A DNA stretch of 64,000 nucleotides, taken from contig URDX01000007.1 in assembly GCA_900546695.1 (NCBI GenBank), positions 17,206-81,205 of the forward strand, read 5' to 3'. This document shows, one piece after another, positions 1-8,682 of the stretch (the stretch's first letter is position 1; every line of letters starts with the position of its first letter). The stretch comes from an uncultured Eubacteriales bacterium. Its GTDB lineage: Bacteria; Bacillota; Clostridia; Oscillospirales; CAG-272. The notes under the pieces are model-generated. The model did no database searches and was not told where the DNA came from. It worked only from the letters and a program-made list of their open reading frames with translations. A program made the position numbers and the translations under genes.

Positions 1-1172
1 TCTATCTCCCGCAGTATGCAAAGGATATCAGGAGAACAAATCTGCCGCAGCTGCTGAAAAGAAAATATAATGATGCAATCGACGAAAAGCAGGGCTTGAT
101 AAAAAAGCACTGGCCGAAAATCATCGCGATAGCGGTATCGGGAAGCTGGCTTTATAACGTTGTAAATGTGGGTGCGTCGTATTTGTATCTGGCAATCAAA
201 GCGATGCAGCAGGTCATTTCCGTCGGCGACGTCACATCGCTTGCTTACGCCGTCAATCAGTTGAGCAACAATTTTCTACAGATATCCAATATCATTCCGC
301 AGGCGATTCAGCATTCATTGTACATACAAAACTATAAAGACATGTTCGACGCATTCAGCGAGGAAGACCTGTATGCAGGCTCCGATAAAGCCGCTGTTAC
401 GTGCGCCGGTGATATCAGGCTCGAGCACGTGTCTTTCAGCTACGTCGGTGCTAACGCAAAAGCAATCGATGATATATGCCTGTCGATAAGAAACGGAGAG
501 CACCTTGCAATTGTCGGTGAAAACGGCTCGGGAAAAACAACTCTCGTAAAGCTGCTGTCGGCTCTGTATGACCCCTCAGACGGAAGGATATCTATGGGCG
601 GCGTTGATTATAGGAATATTTCCTTCAAAAGCCTGTCGTCGCTGTTCGGAATCGTTGATCAGGATTTTCAGCACTATGCGTTTTCCATCTCGGAAAATCT
701 CTCTATCCAATGCGACGGTACGGATGTCGATGATGAAAGGGCCAGCGATTCGCTGAAAAAAGTAAATATTTATGACGCGATATCGAAGCTTGATAACGGG
801 GTTGATTCTGTTTACTCTAAAGAATTCGACAAAGACGGCGTAGACTTCTCGGGCGGTCAGCTCCAAAGGCTCGCCATCGCACGCGCTCTGTATTCCGATG
901 CTCCGATAATGATTTTTGATGAGCCGTCAAGCGCTCTCGACCCTATAGGTGAGCAAAAGCTGTTTGACACCATTTATGAAAATTGCGCGGAAAAGACGCT
1001 CATCATGGTGTCGCATAGGCTCTCCTGCGTTAAGGATATGGATAGAATTATCGTTCTTGATAAGGGAAGGATAATCGAAATGGGCAGCCATGCGGAATTG
1101 ATGCACTTGGACGGAAAATATGCTGAAATGTTTAAATTGCAGGGTGAAAGATACGGTCTTGATAAAGACTGA
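1..1172 (+). CDS. ABC half-exporter, N-terminus cut by window edge
   Basis: The frame is open from the first complete codon (position 3) to the TGA at 1170-1172, so the gene starts outside the window. What remains is the end of the membrane domain and a complete nucleotide-binding domain: Walker A GENGSGKTT near 523-549, Q-loop, signature FSGGQLQRL, Walker B IMIFDEP, D-loop SALD and H-loop VSHRLS. This arrangement is that of NisT/LanT-type peptide exporters, which work as dimers in the cytoplasmic membrane. It lies on the plus strand, opposite to groESL, and is followed by a terminator at 1185. The substrate cannot be told from the sequence. Confidence 0.93.
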   Translation, partial: YLPQYAKDIRRTNLPQLLKRKYNDAIDEKQGLIKKHWPKIIAIAVSGSWLYNVVNVGASYLYLAIKAMQQVISVGDVTSLAYAVNQLSNNFLQISNIIPQAIQHSLYIQNYKDMFDAFSEEDLYAGSDKAAVTCAGDIRLEHVSFSYVGANAKAIDDICLSIRNGEHLAIVGENGSGKTTLVKLLSALYDPSDGRISMGGVDYRNISFKSLSSLFGIVDQDFQHYAFSISENLSIQCDGTDVDDERASDSLKKVNIYDAISKLDNGVDSVYSKEFDKDGVDFSGGQLQRLAIARALYSDAPIMIFDEPSSALDPIGEQKLFDTIYENCAEKTLIMVSHRLSCVKDMDRIIVLDKGRIIEMGSHAELMHLDGKYAEMFKLQGERYGLDKD

Positions 1173-1184
1173 GTCGCACTACAC

Positions 1185-1228
1185 GAAAAATCCTCATTCG
1201 ATCGAGTGGGGATTTTTCTTTTTCTTTT
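1185..1228 (+). terminator. Rho-independent terminator after ABC gene
   Basis: The stem AAAAATCC...GGGATTTTT starts about 12 bases after the ABC stop codon and runs into a T-rich tract. Confidence 0.8.
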
Positions 1229-1272
1229 GCCGACAAAAAACAGCAGACAAAGCGTATTTTCCTGTCAGCCGA

Positions 1273-1915
1273 ATCGGGTAGGAGGCGGTGACTAACCGCC
1301 TCCTACCACAACACCATGCGTACAGGTCCGTACACGGCGTTTCGATAAGTTGTTGTTTATGCCTTCTCCTTTGATGACTGCTAAACATTCTCGACCTCTA
1401 CTCTCGGTTTCCAACCTACCCTCAGTCATTCAATCTTCATGGAGCAGCTGTTTTCAATCACAATCATTCACCTTTGATTTCACACAGCTTCTTATCGTCC
1501 CCCTTCCTCCGCGGTAATTAATCGCTTCTTCGGTACTTTGAGCGGAGCTGACCTCTGCAAGCTCAACCGCTGCCTTTCGACACGGCTTACTCCTTTTTGA
1601 AGCCGGGAGCGTTCCTTGCAAGCCTCCCCGAGTAAGAACAATAACCTTCATTCCGTAACCGCCGCATCTACTGTATGGAATTCGGGTGCATTGGACTTCT
1701 TCTTGTTTGGCAGAGTCGTCCGTCCCAAGTCTGCCTTCTATGCGATTTCTGTTCGTCAGTCCGGAGCTTTGCCCGCAGAGGCACTTCTCAGCCTCTACAT
1801 CCGGCTTCCTTCGGATTCCGCCTCACGACGGACACCCTTGCCTTCGGTTAATGCTTCCCGCTGCCGAGCGCATAGTGGGCTTTCACCACCAAGTTATTGC
1901 CCATGTCGGGCACAC
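1273..1915 (-). mobile_element. ORF-less group II intron
   Basis: Read on the minus strand, the segment starts GTGTGCCCGACATGGGC, a typical group II intron 5' end. It contains the familiar domain I stretch ending CGAAGGCAAGGGTGTCC. Near its 3' end is a domain V-like hairpin (about 1310-1340, with the two-base bulge). A domain VI hairpin follows, with stem GGAGGCGGT/ACCGCCTCC and CCTACCCGAT at the 3' end, where the A would be the branch point. A short frame carrying SSAQSTEEA, normally found just before an intron reverse transcriptase, is present, but the reverse transcriptase is missing. The intron could therefore move only with a maturase in trans. The 5' exon is the hairpin of the adjacent composite repeat. 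Boundaries are good to a few bases. Confidence 0.85.
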
Positions 1916-1917
1916 CG

Positions 1918-2096
1918 CAAAAACCGTCTCTGCCGTACCGAGGTACGGCAGAGACGGTTTTAACGTCAGAAAAACGAAAGCATAAAGCTCCTTGCAATGA
2001 ATCCCGGCGGGGCTTCCACTGCACCCGAGGCACTGTGCGTGCATCTGGGCAGCCTCGGCTGCCGTCGTTTTCCGTTATGCACTTTTTAAGCATCTC
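1918..2096 (-). repeat. composite 3' repeat, copy A1
   Basis: A divergent copy of the composite repeat also found at 2136, 51332, 57855 and 63827. It has a perfect hairpin with GCCGTAC/GTACGGC at its core (1920-1961), then AGAAAAACGAAAGCATAA, and a matching arm with TTATGC and a T-run near 2073-2092. The group II intron is inserted directly at the base of the hairpin. Confidence 0.65.
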
Positions 2097-2135
2097 CGAA
2101 ATGGGAACAGATAAAACGCCCGGAGTGCTCGATTT

Positions 2136-2322
2136 TGCCGTACAAGGCGTACACTCGTACGTCGTACGGCAAAAACTGGCGCAGAAAAAGCGGATAACAA
2201 TTTTTTACGGAGAAATCCGTTTGGATTTCATCAGCTTTTTCGGCTTCTGATTTCCCATTTTTGCTTATTACTAATCTTTATCCTCTTTATCCGCTTTTTC
2301 GATCCGGACGTTTTTTAGCATT
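2136..2322 (-). repeat. composite 3' repeat, copy A2, behind groEL
   Basis: It begins with a hairpin bounded by GCCGTAC and GTACGGC (2136-2170). Then come AGAAAAAGCGGATAA (2183-2197), an inner GGAGAAATCC...GGATTTCATC hairpin, the opposing arm TTTATCCGCTTTTTCG (2286-2301) and the tail CGTTTTTTAGC. Read from groEL (minus strand), these are two stems each followed by T-runs, so the element probably ends groESL transcription. Confidence 0.75.
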
Positions 2323-2326
2323 CCTT

Positions 2327-3964
2327 TTAATACATGCCGCCCATGCCGCCATCCATTCCGGGAGCGGCGGGTGCTGCGGGTGCGGGCTCCTTCTTATCGG
2401 CAACGAGTGCCTCGGTGGTAAGGACGACCGATGCGATAGAGGAAGCGTTCTGGAGCGCTGAGCGCGAAACCTTGGTAGGATCGACGATTCCGGCATCCAT
2501 CATATCTACATACTCATCGCGAGCAGCGTTGTAACCAAAGCCGGTCTTGCCGCTGTTCTTAATCTTATCAACAACGACCGAAGCCTCAACGCCTGCGTTG
2601 TTGCAGATCTGACGAAGCGGCTCCTCGAGCGCACGGACAACGAGCATCGCACCGGTCTTTTCATCGCCCTCAAGCGACTCTGCAACGGCTCTGACCGCGG
2701 GGATAACGGTGATATAAGCCGTTCCGCCGCCTGCTACGATGCCCTCCTCAACTGCTGCCTTGGTAGCGTTGAGCGCATCCTCGATGCGGAGCTTCTTCTC
2801 CTTCATCTCGGTCTCGGTAGCTGCGCCGACCTTGAGAACTGCTACGCCGCCTGCGAGCTTAGCAAGACGCTCCTGGAGCTTCTCGCGGTCGAAGTCAGAG
2901 GTAGTGGTCTCGATAGCGCTGCGAATCTGAGCAACACGGGACTTGATAGCCTCGCTGTCGCCTGCGCCGCCGACGATGATGGTGTTCTCCTTGTTGATCT
3001 TAACCTGTCTTGCTCTGCCGAGCTGCTGCATGGTGGTATCCTTAAGCTCAAGTCCGAGCTCGTCGGAGATGACCTCACCGCCTGTCAGGATAGCGATATC
3101 GCGGAGCATCTCCTTGCGGCGGTCGCCGAATCCGGGCGCCTTAACGGCAACGCAGGTAAAGGTTCCGCGCAGCTTGTTGAGTACGAGAGTGGTAAGAGCC
3201 TCGCCCTCGACATCCTCTGCGATGATGAGCAGCTTCTTGCCCGCCTGAACAATCTGCTCGAGCAGGGGCAGAATCTCCTGAATGTTAGATATCTTCTTAT
3301 CGGTGATAAGAACGAGCGCGTCGTCGATGACAGCCTCCATCTTATCGGTATCGGTTACCATGTAGGGAGAGAGATAACCGCGGTCGAACTGCATACCCTC
3401 TACGACCTCGCAGTAGGTATCTGCGGACTTGGACTCCTCAACGGTGATAACGCCGTCTGCGGAGACCTTCTCCATAGCGTCTGCGATGAGCTGACCGATA
3501 ACCGCGTCGTCTGCCGAGATGGTACCGACTCTTGCGATGTCCTCGCTGCCGTTGACCTTCTTGCTCATTGTGCGCAGCTCCTCAACAGCCTTGTCAACTG
3601 CCTTGGCGATACCGCGGCGGAGAACCATCGGGTTAGCGCCTGCGGTAACGTTCTTCATACCCTCGCGGATAAGTACCTGAGCGAGAACGGTAGCCGTGGT
3701 AGTACCGTCGCCTGCCGCATCGTTGGTCTTTGTTGCGACCTCCTTGATGAGCTGTGCGCCCATGTTCTCCATAGCGTCGTCGAGCTCGATCTCCTTAGCG
3801 ATGGTAACACCGTCGTTGATGATCATGGGTGCGCCGTACTTCTTTTCGAGAACGACGTTTCTGCCCTTCGGTCCGAGTGTGATCTTAACCGTATCTGCAA
3901 GCTTATCAACACCGCGAAGCAGTGCGTTTCTTGCGTCCATACCGTACATAAGTTCCTTAGCCAT
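2327..3964 (-). CDS. groL: 60 kDa chaperonin GroEL
   Basis: A 545-residue chaperonin of normal length. It forms the double-ring ATP-driven folding chamber with GroES in the cytoplasm. The N-terminus MAKELMYGMDARNALLRGVD, the ATP-site motif GDGTTTATV and the C-terminal Gly-Met tail (GMDGGMGGMY) are all clear. The start is supported by AGGAGG upstream. It lies 32 bases behind groS in one operon controlled by the CIRCE element at 4330. A composite repeat with terminator character follows at once. Confidence 0.99.
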   Translation of the reverse strand: MAKELMYGMDARNALLRGVDKLADTVKITLGPKGRNVVLEKKYGAPMIINDGVTIAKEIELDDAMENMGAQLIKEVATKTNDAAGDGTTTATVLAQVLIREGMKNVTAGANPMVLRRGIAKAVDKAVEELRTMSKKVNGSEDIARVGTISADDAVIGQLIADAMEKVSADGVITVEESKSADTYCEVVEGMQFDRGYLSPYMVTDTDKMEAVIDDALVLITDKKISNIQEILPLLEQIVQAGKKLLIIAEDVEGEALTTLVLNKLRGTFTCVAVKAPGFGDRRKEMLRDIAILTGGEVISDELGLELKDTTMQQLGRARQVKINKENTIIVGGAGDSEAIKSRVAQIRSAIETTTSDFDREKLQERLAKLAGGVAVLKVGAATETEMKEKKLRIEDALNATKAAVEEGIVAGGGTAYITVIPAVRAVAESLEGDEKTGAMLVVRALEEPLRQICNNAGVEASVVVDKIKNSGKTGFGYNAARDEYVDMMDAGIVDPTKVSRSALQNASSIASVVLTTEALVADKKEPAPAAPAAPGMDGGMGGMY

Positions 3965-3996
3965 ATCTGTATTCCTCCTATATAAGCCCGGTAGAA

Positions 3997-4281
3997 TTAC
4001 TCAACTACCGCGAGAATGTCGCCTACTCTGACGATCATGTATTCCTCACCGTCGATCTTGACCTCGGTTCCGGAATATTTGCTTGTAATGACCTTCTGAC
4101 CGACGGAAACGGTCATCTCTACCTCTTTGCCGTCAACAACGCCGCCGGGCCCGACTGCGATGACCTCAGCTACCTGGGGCTTCTCCTTTGCTGCGCCGGC
4201 AAGAATGATGCCGCTCTTTGTAGTCTCTTCTGCCTCGACCATCTTGATAACAACACGGTCGGAAAGTGGTTTCAGTTTCAT
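3997..4281 (-). CDS. groS: 10 kDa co-chaperonin GroES
   Basis: 94 residues, the usual length; the heptameric lid of GroEL. It begins MKLKPLSDRVVIKMVEAEE and contains the typical SGIILAGAAKEKPQ mobile loop region. GGAGGG lies eight bases before the ATG. It is the first gene of groESL, with the HrcA operator in its leader. Confidence 0.99.
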   Translation of the reverse strand: MKLKPLSDRVVIKMVEAEETTKSGIILAGAAKEKPQVAEVIAVGPGGVVDGKEVEMTVSVGQKVITSKYSGTEVKIDGEEYMIVRVGDILAVVE

Positions 4282-4329
4282 AATGACCCTCCTGAATATA
4301 AATAATAATTAGTAAGCAATTTAAGGTTA

Positions 4330-4356
4330 TTAGCACTCTAACCGTTCGAGTGCTAA
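4330..4356 (-). promoter_or_regulatory. CIRCE operator (HrcA binding site)
   Basis: A perfect consensus inverted repeat, TTAGCACTC-N9-GAGTGCTAA, between the groESL promoter and groS. HrcA binds CIRCE and represses the operon until heat shock; hrcA itself is not in the window. Confidence 0.97.
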
Positions 4357-4368
4357 TAACTGTTTACT

Positions 4369-4396
4369 ATTATACTCACACCTTTTCTAAAATCAA
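4369..4396 (-). promoter_or_regulatory. sigma-A promoter of groESL
   Basis: -10 TATAAT (4369-4374) and -35 TTGATT (4391-4396) with 16 bases between (17 if the -35 is read as CTTGAT), immediately upstream of CIRCE. Confidence 0.8.
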
Positions 4397-4452
4397 GTCA
4401 TTTTCTGCTTTGTTTACATATATTTAACACGAAAGAAATATAATAAATACAA

Positions 4453-4484
4453 TCTCCCGTCCGCACATATAGACAGACGGGAGA
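4453..4484 (-). terminator. terminator downstream of ABC gene
   Basis: A nine-bp perfect stem TCTCCCGTC/GACGGGAGA, followed on the minus strand by a T-rich stretch. It lies about 130 bases after the stop of the ABC gene at 4612. Confidence 0.65.
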
Positions 4485-4611
4485 CCGTACATGTTTATTC
4501 AAATTTCGACGCTTCGCGGAGCACCGCCTGCCCGTGAAGCCCCCACGTTACGCAAAGCAGACCCCGCCGCGAAAAATCATAGGCACGAGGAGCACGTTCC
4601 GCGCGTCGGTA

Positions 4612-6414
4612 TCAGGTATAATGCTTTGCCTGCGCCTCATACATCTCGGCGTAGCGGCGGTTAGTCTGCATCAAGCGCTCGTGCGAATCAAAGCCCGAGA
4701 CGGTATTGCCGTCAATAAAAATAACCTTGTCGGCATACTTTGCGACCGACAGCCGATGCGAGATGTAGAACACCGTCTTTCCGCGCGCCGCCTTACCGAA
4801 GGTCTGTATCAGATCATCCTCCGCAAACGCATCGAGCGCGCTTGTCGGCTCGTCGAGAATAACAATTTTCGGGTCGCGATACAGCGCCTTTGCGAGTGCG
4901 AGCTTCTGCAGCTCGCCGCCCGAAAGCCTTGTGCCCTCCGCGTCGAACAGCTTGCCCAGCATGGTCATTGTGCGGTGCGGCAGCGAGTTTATCTTTTCGA
5001 TAAGCCCCGCCTCGCCGAGCCGATATTCCACCTCCGCCCTGCACTCATCCGTATCCTCGAACTCGTTCAGTGCGACATTCTCGGCTATTGTAAATTCAAA
5101 TGACCTGTAATTCTGAAACACCGTGCCGAATATCCCGCGATAATCCTCATAATTATATTGCTTTATATTGCTGCCGCCGAGCGTTATCTCACCCGACGAA
5201 ACGTCGTACAGCCGCATCATGAGGTTGATAAAGGTCGATTTCCCCGCGCCGTTCACGCCGACAATCACATAGAATTTTCCCGTTTCGAGCGAAAGATTCA
5301 AATCACGCAGAACGCACGTATCCGAGCCGGGGTAGCAGAACGATACATTTTTGAACTCGATGCTGCCGCGCACGTCGCTCTTTTTAAGGCGGATATCATC
5401 GTCATGCGGCACGGCGATGGAATTTTCTATCTCCATATAATCGCGGTATGCGTCGACATACTTGCATTTATCGCCTATCCCTATCACCTCGCCGATAAGC
5501 GACGATACCGTTCCCGAAAAGGTCTGCAGCGCGGCAAAGAACATCGTAAAATCGGCAAAGCTCAGCCCCGCAAAAATCATCCGCCATGCGAGAAACAGAT
5601 ACATAACGGCATTCTGCGCCTGCGACAGAAAGCAGTTGCCCGCATTGTAGCGGAACAGCGACCTGCCGAAGCGGCGAACCAGCTTGTCGAATCTGAGTAT
5701 CAGACGATAATATTTGCTCGCTATCCAATCGGCGAGACCGTGCAGCTTGAGTTCAAAAGCGCAGCTCGGGTCGTCAAGCACGTTCATATAATAGGTAACT
5801 TCCTTGTTCAGCGGCGCTTCATCGGCGAATTTCTTTCTGTTTTTTCGGTTGCTGAGCACAATAATGAGCGTCTGCAGCGCTATCACGACAAGCATTATTA
5901 TAAGGATGTAAACGTCGACGGCAGACAGGATATACGTCACGCTGAGCAGCGTAATCGCCCCCGATATCAGATTAAAAAACGACGAAAACAGGGCTGTTAT
6001 GTAGTTGCCCTGCGCGGATGCGGTCGCCATCTGCTTTTTTGTCGATATTTCGGGCGAATCGAGAAGCGCAAGATCGAGCTTTGAATTCTTGACGAGCACC
6101 CGAAAAAACAGGTCGTTGCGGAACAGAGAATCATTCGCGCCCTGCAGCAGCTGTATCAGCAGAATAACCGCGGTAAGCGCGTATGTCACGGCAAACGACA
6201 GAATAATATACGTCACCGTCATTTTCCAATCCCCGTCCGTTATCTGCTCGACGATAAGCTTAGAAAACAGAACCGTCGCCGTCGGCATGATGCCGCTCAG
6301 TATCGCGAGCAAAAATCTCGATAGGAGAAAAAACCTGTTGAAGCTCCATGCCGTTCCGATAACAAAGCTAAGTGTAGAAAACACCCGCCCCGTTGCACCG
6401 ATAATTTTTTTCAT
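4612..6414 (-). CDS. ABC half-exporter (TMD-NBD)
   Basis: About 600 residues: an N-terminal six-helix membrane domain (hydrophobic segments roughly 20-330), then an NBD with Walker A GVNGAGKST near residue 390, signature LSGGELQKLALAKALY, Walker B IVILDEP and H-loop ISHRLS. I place the start at the ATG at 6414, behind GGTGAGG; a GTG six bases upstream is possible. It is the last of three same-strand ABC genes (4612-10521), but a 370-base gap with a terminator hairpin separates it from the next. The family exports peptides, often RiPPs. No peptidase domain is fused. Confidence 0.93.
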   Translation of the reverse strand: MKKIIGATGRVFSTLSFVIGTAWSFNRFFLLSRFLLAILSGIMPTATVLFSKLIVEQITDGDWKMTVTYIILSFAVTYALTAVILLIQLLQGANDSLFRNDLFFRVLVKNSKLDLALLDSPEISTKKQMATASAQGNYITALFSSFFNLISGAITLLSVTYILSAVDVYILIIMLVVIALQTLIIVLSNRKNRKKFADEAPLNKEVTYYMNVLDDPSCAFELKLHGLADWIASKYYRLILRFDKLVRRFGRSLFRYNAGNCFLSQAQNAVMYLFLAWRMIFAGLSFADFTMFFAALQTFSGTVSSLIGEVIGIGDKCKYVDAYRDYMEIENSIAVPHDDDIRLKKSDVRGSIEFKNVSFCYPGSDTCVLRDLNLSLETGKFYVIVGVNGAGKSTFINLMMRLYDVSSGEITLGGSNIKQYNYEDYRGIFGTVFQNYRSFEFTIAENVALNEFEDTDECRAEVEYRLGEAGLIEKINSLPHRTMTMLGKLFDAEGTRLSGGELQKLALAKALYRDPKIVILDEPTSALDAFAEDDLIQTFGKAARGKTVFYISHRLSVAKYADKVIFIDGNTVSGFDSHERLMQTNRRYAEMYEAQAKHYT

Positions 6415-6785
6415 ATCCACCTCACCGCCGCATATCTGTTGTTCTCAGCCCGCCGCACATCTGCGGCGCGACCCTTTCATATACTACAGTCGTAAAAACA
6501 GCTGCATGGTTAGGGGGGGAGGCGAAAAAAGCGCAAGCATCGCTTCTCAAATTCGACAGATACGGCAAAAAGGGAGGGCTGCTAAAAAACAAGTTTTTAA
6601 CAGCCCCGAGGGGAAAGGTAAAAATGCCCTGACTTTTCGGACATCCCCTTTTATATGGAAAGGTAAAAAATGTAGCTAATCTATGTATGCAACGGGTCGA
6701 CTTGCCGACGATATCATACCGTCCGCGCCCGACCGCGAGACATTTAATACAGCGCCATGACCTCCGTTCCCGACAAAATTGCCTG
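6415..6785. other. intergenic region with hairpin, no gene seen
   Basis: 371 bases without a supportable gene. It contains the terminator hairpin at 6576-6606, fragments resembling the tail of the composite repeat (AAAAAAGCGC near 6525) and two copies of GGAAAGGTAAAAA near 6613 and 6658. The promoter of the ABC gene at 6414 should lie here but I cannot point to a convincing one. Confidence 0.5.
6576..6606 (-). terminator. terminator downstream of second ABC gene
   Basis: On the minus strand GGGCTGTTAAAAA pairs with GTTTTTTAGCAGCCC and is followed by TCCCTTTTTG. It lies about 180 bases after the ABC stop at 6786. Confidence 0.7.
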
Positions 6786-8621
6786 TCATCTATAGTACTG
6801 TGCCTGCATTTCAAACATCTTTTTGTATATACCGTCCTCGAACTGTATCAGCTCGCTGTGCGTTCCGTATTCCGCTATGGTATTACCGGCAAACACGGCG
6901 ATATGGTCCGTAAATCTGGTTGACGAAAGCCTGTGCGAGATATAGAGAGAGGTACGATTTTCTGCGATCTCGTGAAAGCTCTTATAGATATTGTACTCCG
7001 CTATCGGGTCAAGCGCAGAGGTAGGCTCGTCAAAAATAATTATCGGAGTATTTCTGTAGACCGCGCGTGCGATAGCAAGCTTCTGCGATTCCCCGCCCGA
7101 CAGCTCTATTCCGTCGGGATCAAAATCCTTGCTTATATACGTATCGAGCTTTTTCGGCAGGGTCTCCATTCTCTGCTCAAATCCGCTTTTTTTAATGCTG
7201 TCATAAAGCCTATCATCATCGGCGACCATATCCATGGCAATATTCTCGCGCACGGTAAAGGGAAACAGCTTATAATCCTGAAAGACAACGCTCAGCAGCT
7301 TACGGTATGTCTCATACGGGATATCTCTTGCGGGAATGCCGTTTATCAATATCTCTCCGCTTGTAGGCTCATAGAAGCGGCAGAGCAGCTTGACAAATGT
7401 AGTTTTTCCCGCGCCGTTAACGCCGACTATCGACAGGGATTCGCCGCGTTTTATCTTTATATTAATGTTTTCAAGTATCATTCGGTCCGTTTGGGGATAC
7501 TTAAACGAAACATTTCTGAACTCGATCTCGGCATTCTCGGTGATATCTATATGCGCCGTGCCCTCATCGGCTTTTTGCTTCTCCACCATCGAGATGCATC
7601 GGCGATAGTGCCTCAGAAACTCCACGGCATTCTTCATCAACACAGAATAATTTCCGAAAACGCCCATAATGGCACCCGAGAATGTACCTGCAGCCGAAAG
7701 ATACATCGAAAAATCTCCGATAGTCATCGTACTGCGCAGCACGCCTGCCGACAGTATGACATATATGAGAATGCTCTGAGCTATTCCCATTACGCCGCTG
7801 ATAATTTGAAAGTTGCTCATGGTCTTATTGTGCTTTTTATCAATCGGGAACAGCTCTTTTTCCCAATATTCCTCGGCACTGTCATACAGCCATTTTTCGA
7901 GATTGTTTACACGCACCTCCTTACCCATCGGGGCATATGTCATAAGCGATGCAAGATACCCCGCTCTGCGGCTCTTGTGAACCCGCTCCTCCTCATATCT
8001 GCGCGGAATATCCCTCTGAAGATAATCAATGAACACATTCAGAGCGGAAAAAACGACCACTATCAGCAGAACTGCGGGATTAAGCGTTAATATAACGGAG
8101 CCTATTCCTACAATATTAAAAAGCGCTTTCAGTACATCGGTAGAGTTCTGCAATATTACGTCAAAGCGATTGTTACGCGCCAGCAGTACGTAGTCCTGAG
8201 TATCAGGGTTTTCAAGAGACGCATAACTCATCTCCGTTGTGGCTTCGGCGAGCTTTATGAAAGCGTTGTAAGACGTCGTCTCAAGCTCATGCGAATCCCA
8301 TAGTGAAAACAGCTGCGTTAAAAGCCGGGCAGCCAGCGTGAACAGCGCCATAAGAACGGCATATATTATTACCCGCTTTATGTCTCTGCCCTCCGTCAGC
8401 TCATTTATCACCGCACGCACAAACAAAATAGGTATTATAGTCTGAAGGGTCTGGATTATAAGAAAAGGTATCCGCACAAAGATCAGCTTTTTATTAGCCC
8501 TATACATGAATTTGTATGCGAACAGCAAATTTGAATATCGCTCCTTCAGCGTACCCCTCTCCTCGCGCCTTTTCTGCCGCGCCGCGCGGCGTTCTTCTTT
8601 TTCTTTTTTTCTGTCTCTCAT
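6786..8621 (-). CDS. ABC half-exporter with basic N-terminal extension
   Basis: About 611 residues. The first 27 are strongly charged (RDRKKEKEERRAARQKRREE) and precede the membrane domain. The NBD has Walker A GVNGAGKTT near residue 400, signature LSGGESQKLAIARAVY, Walker B IIIFDEP, SALDPIAEY and H-loop ISHRLS. ATG at 8621 is favoured, with AGGTGA upstream; GTG at 8630 is the longer option. It lies 61 bases behind the ABC gene at 8683, so the two probably form a co-transcribed heterodimer. The substrate is unknown; NisT/LanT-like peptide exporters are the closest family by motif. Confidence 0.93.
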   Translation of the reverse strand: MRDRKKEKEERRAARQKRREERGTLKERYSNLLFAYKFMYRANKKLIFVRIPFLIIQTLQTIIPILFVRAVINELTEGRDIKRVIIYAVLMALFTLAARLLTQLFSLWDSHELETTSYNAFIKLAEATTEMSYASLENPDTQDYVLLARNNRFDVILQNSTDVLKALFNIVGIGSVILTLNPAVLLIVVVFSALNVFIDYLQRDIPRRYEEERVHKSRRAGYLASLMTYAPMGKEVRVNNLEKWLYDSAEEYWEKELFPIDKKHNKTMSNFQIISGVMGIAQSILIYVILSAGVLRSTMTIGDFSMYLSAAGTFSGAIMGVFGNYSVLMKNAVEFLRHYRRCISMVEKQKADEGTAHIDITENAEIEFRNVSFKYPQTDRMILENINIKIKRGESLSIVGVNGAGKTTFVKLLCRFYEPTSGEILINGIPARDIPYETYRKLLSVVFQDYKLFPFTVRENIAMDMVADDDRLYDSIKKSGFEQRMETLPKKLDTYISKDFDPDGIELSGGESQKLAIARAVYRNTPIIIFDEPTSALDPIAEYNIYKSFHEIAENRTSLYISHRLSSTRFTDHIAVFAGNTIAEYGTHSELIQFEDGIYKKMFEMQAQYYR

Positions 8622-8682
8622 CACTTTCACCTGTCCCTATGCAACAAAATCAAGCATATGAAATATCCGATGCCGCAGCGGC

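Noticed and set aside
1454..1651. 65-codon frame as a protein gene
   Set aside because: It lies inside the group II intron just where the reverse transcriptase would begin. It is a remnant of intron sequence, not a separate gene.
1897..2250. 117-codon plus-strand frame
   Set aside because: It spans the intron end and two repeat copies; composition and position argue against coding.
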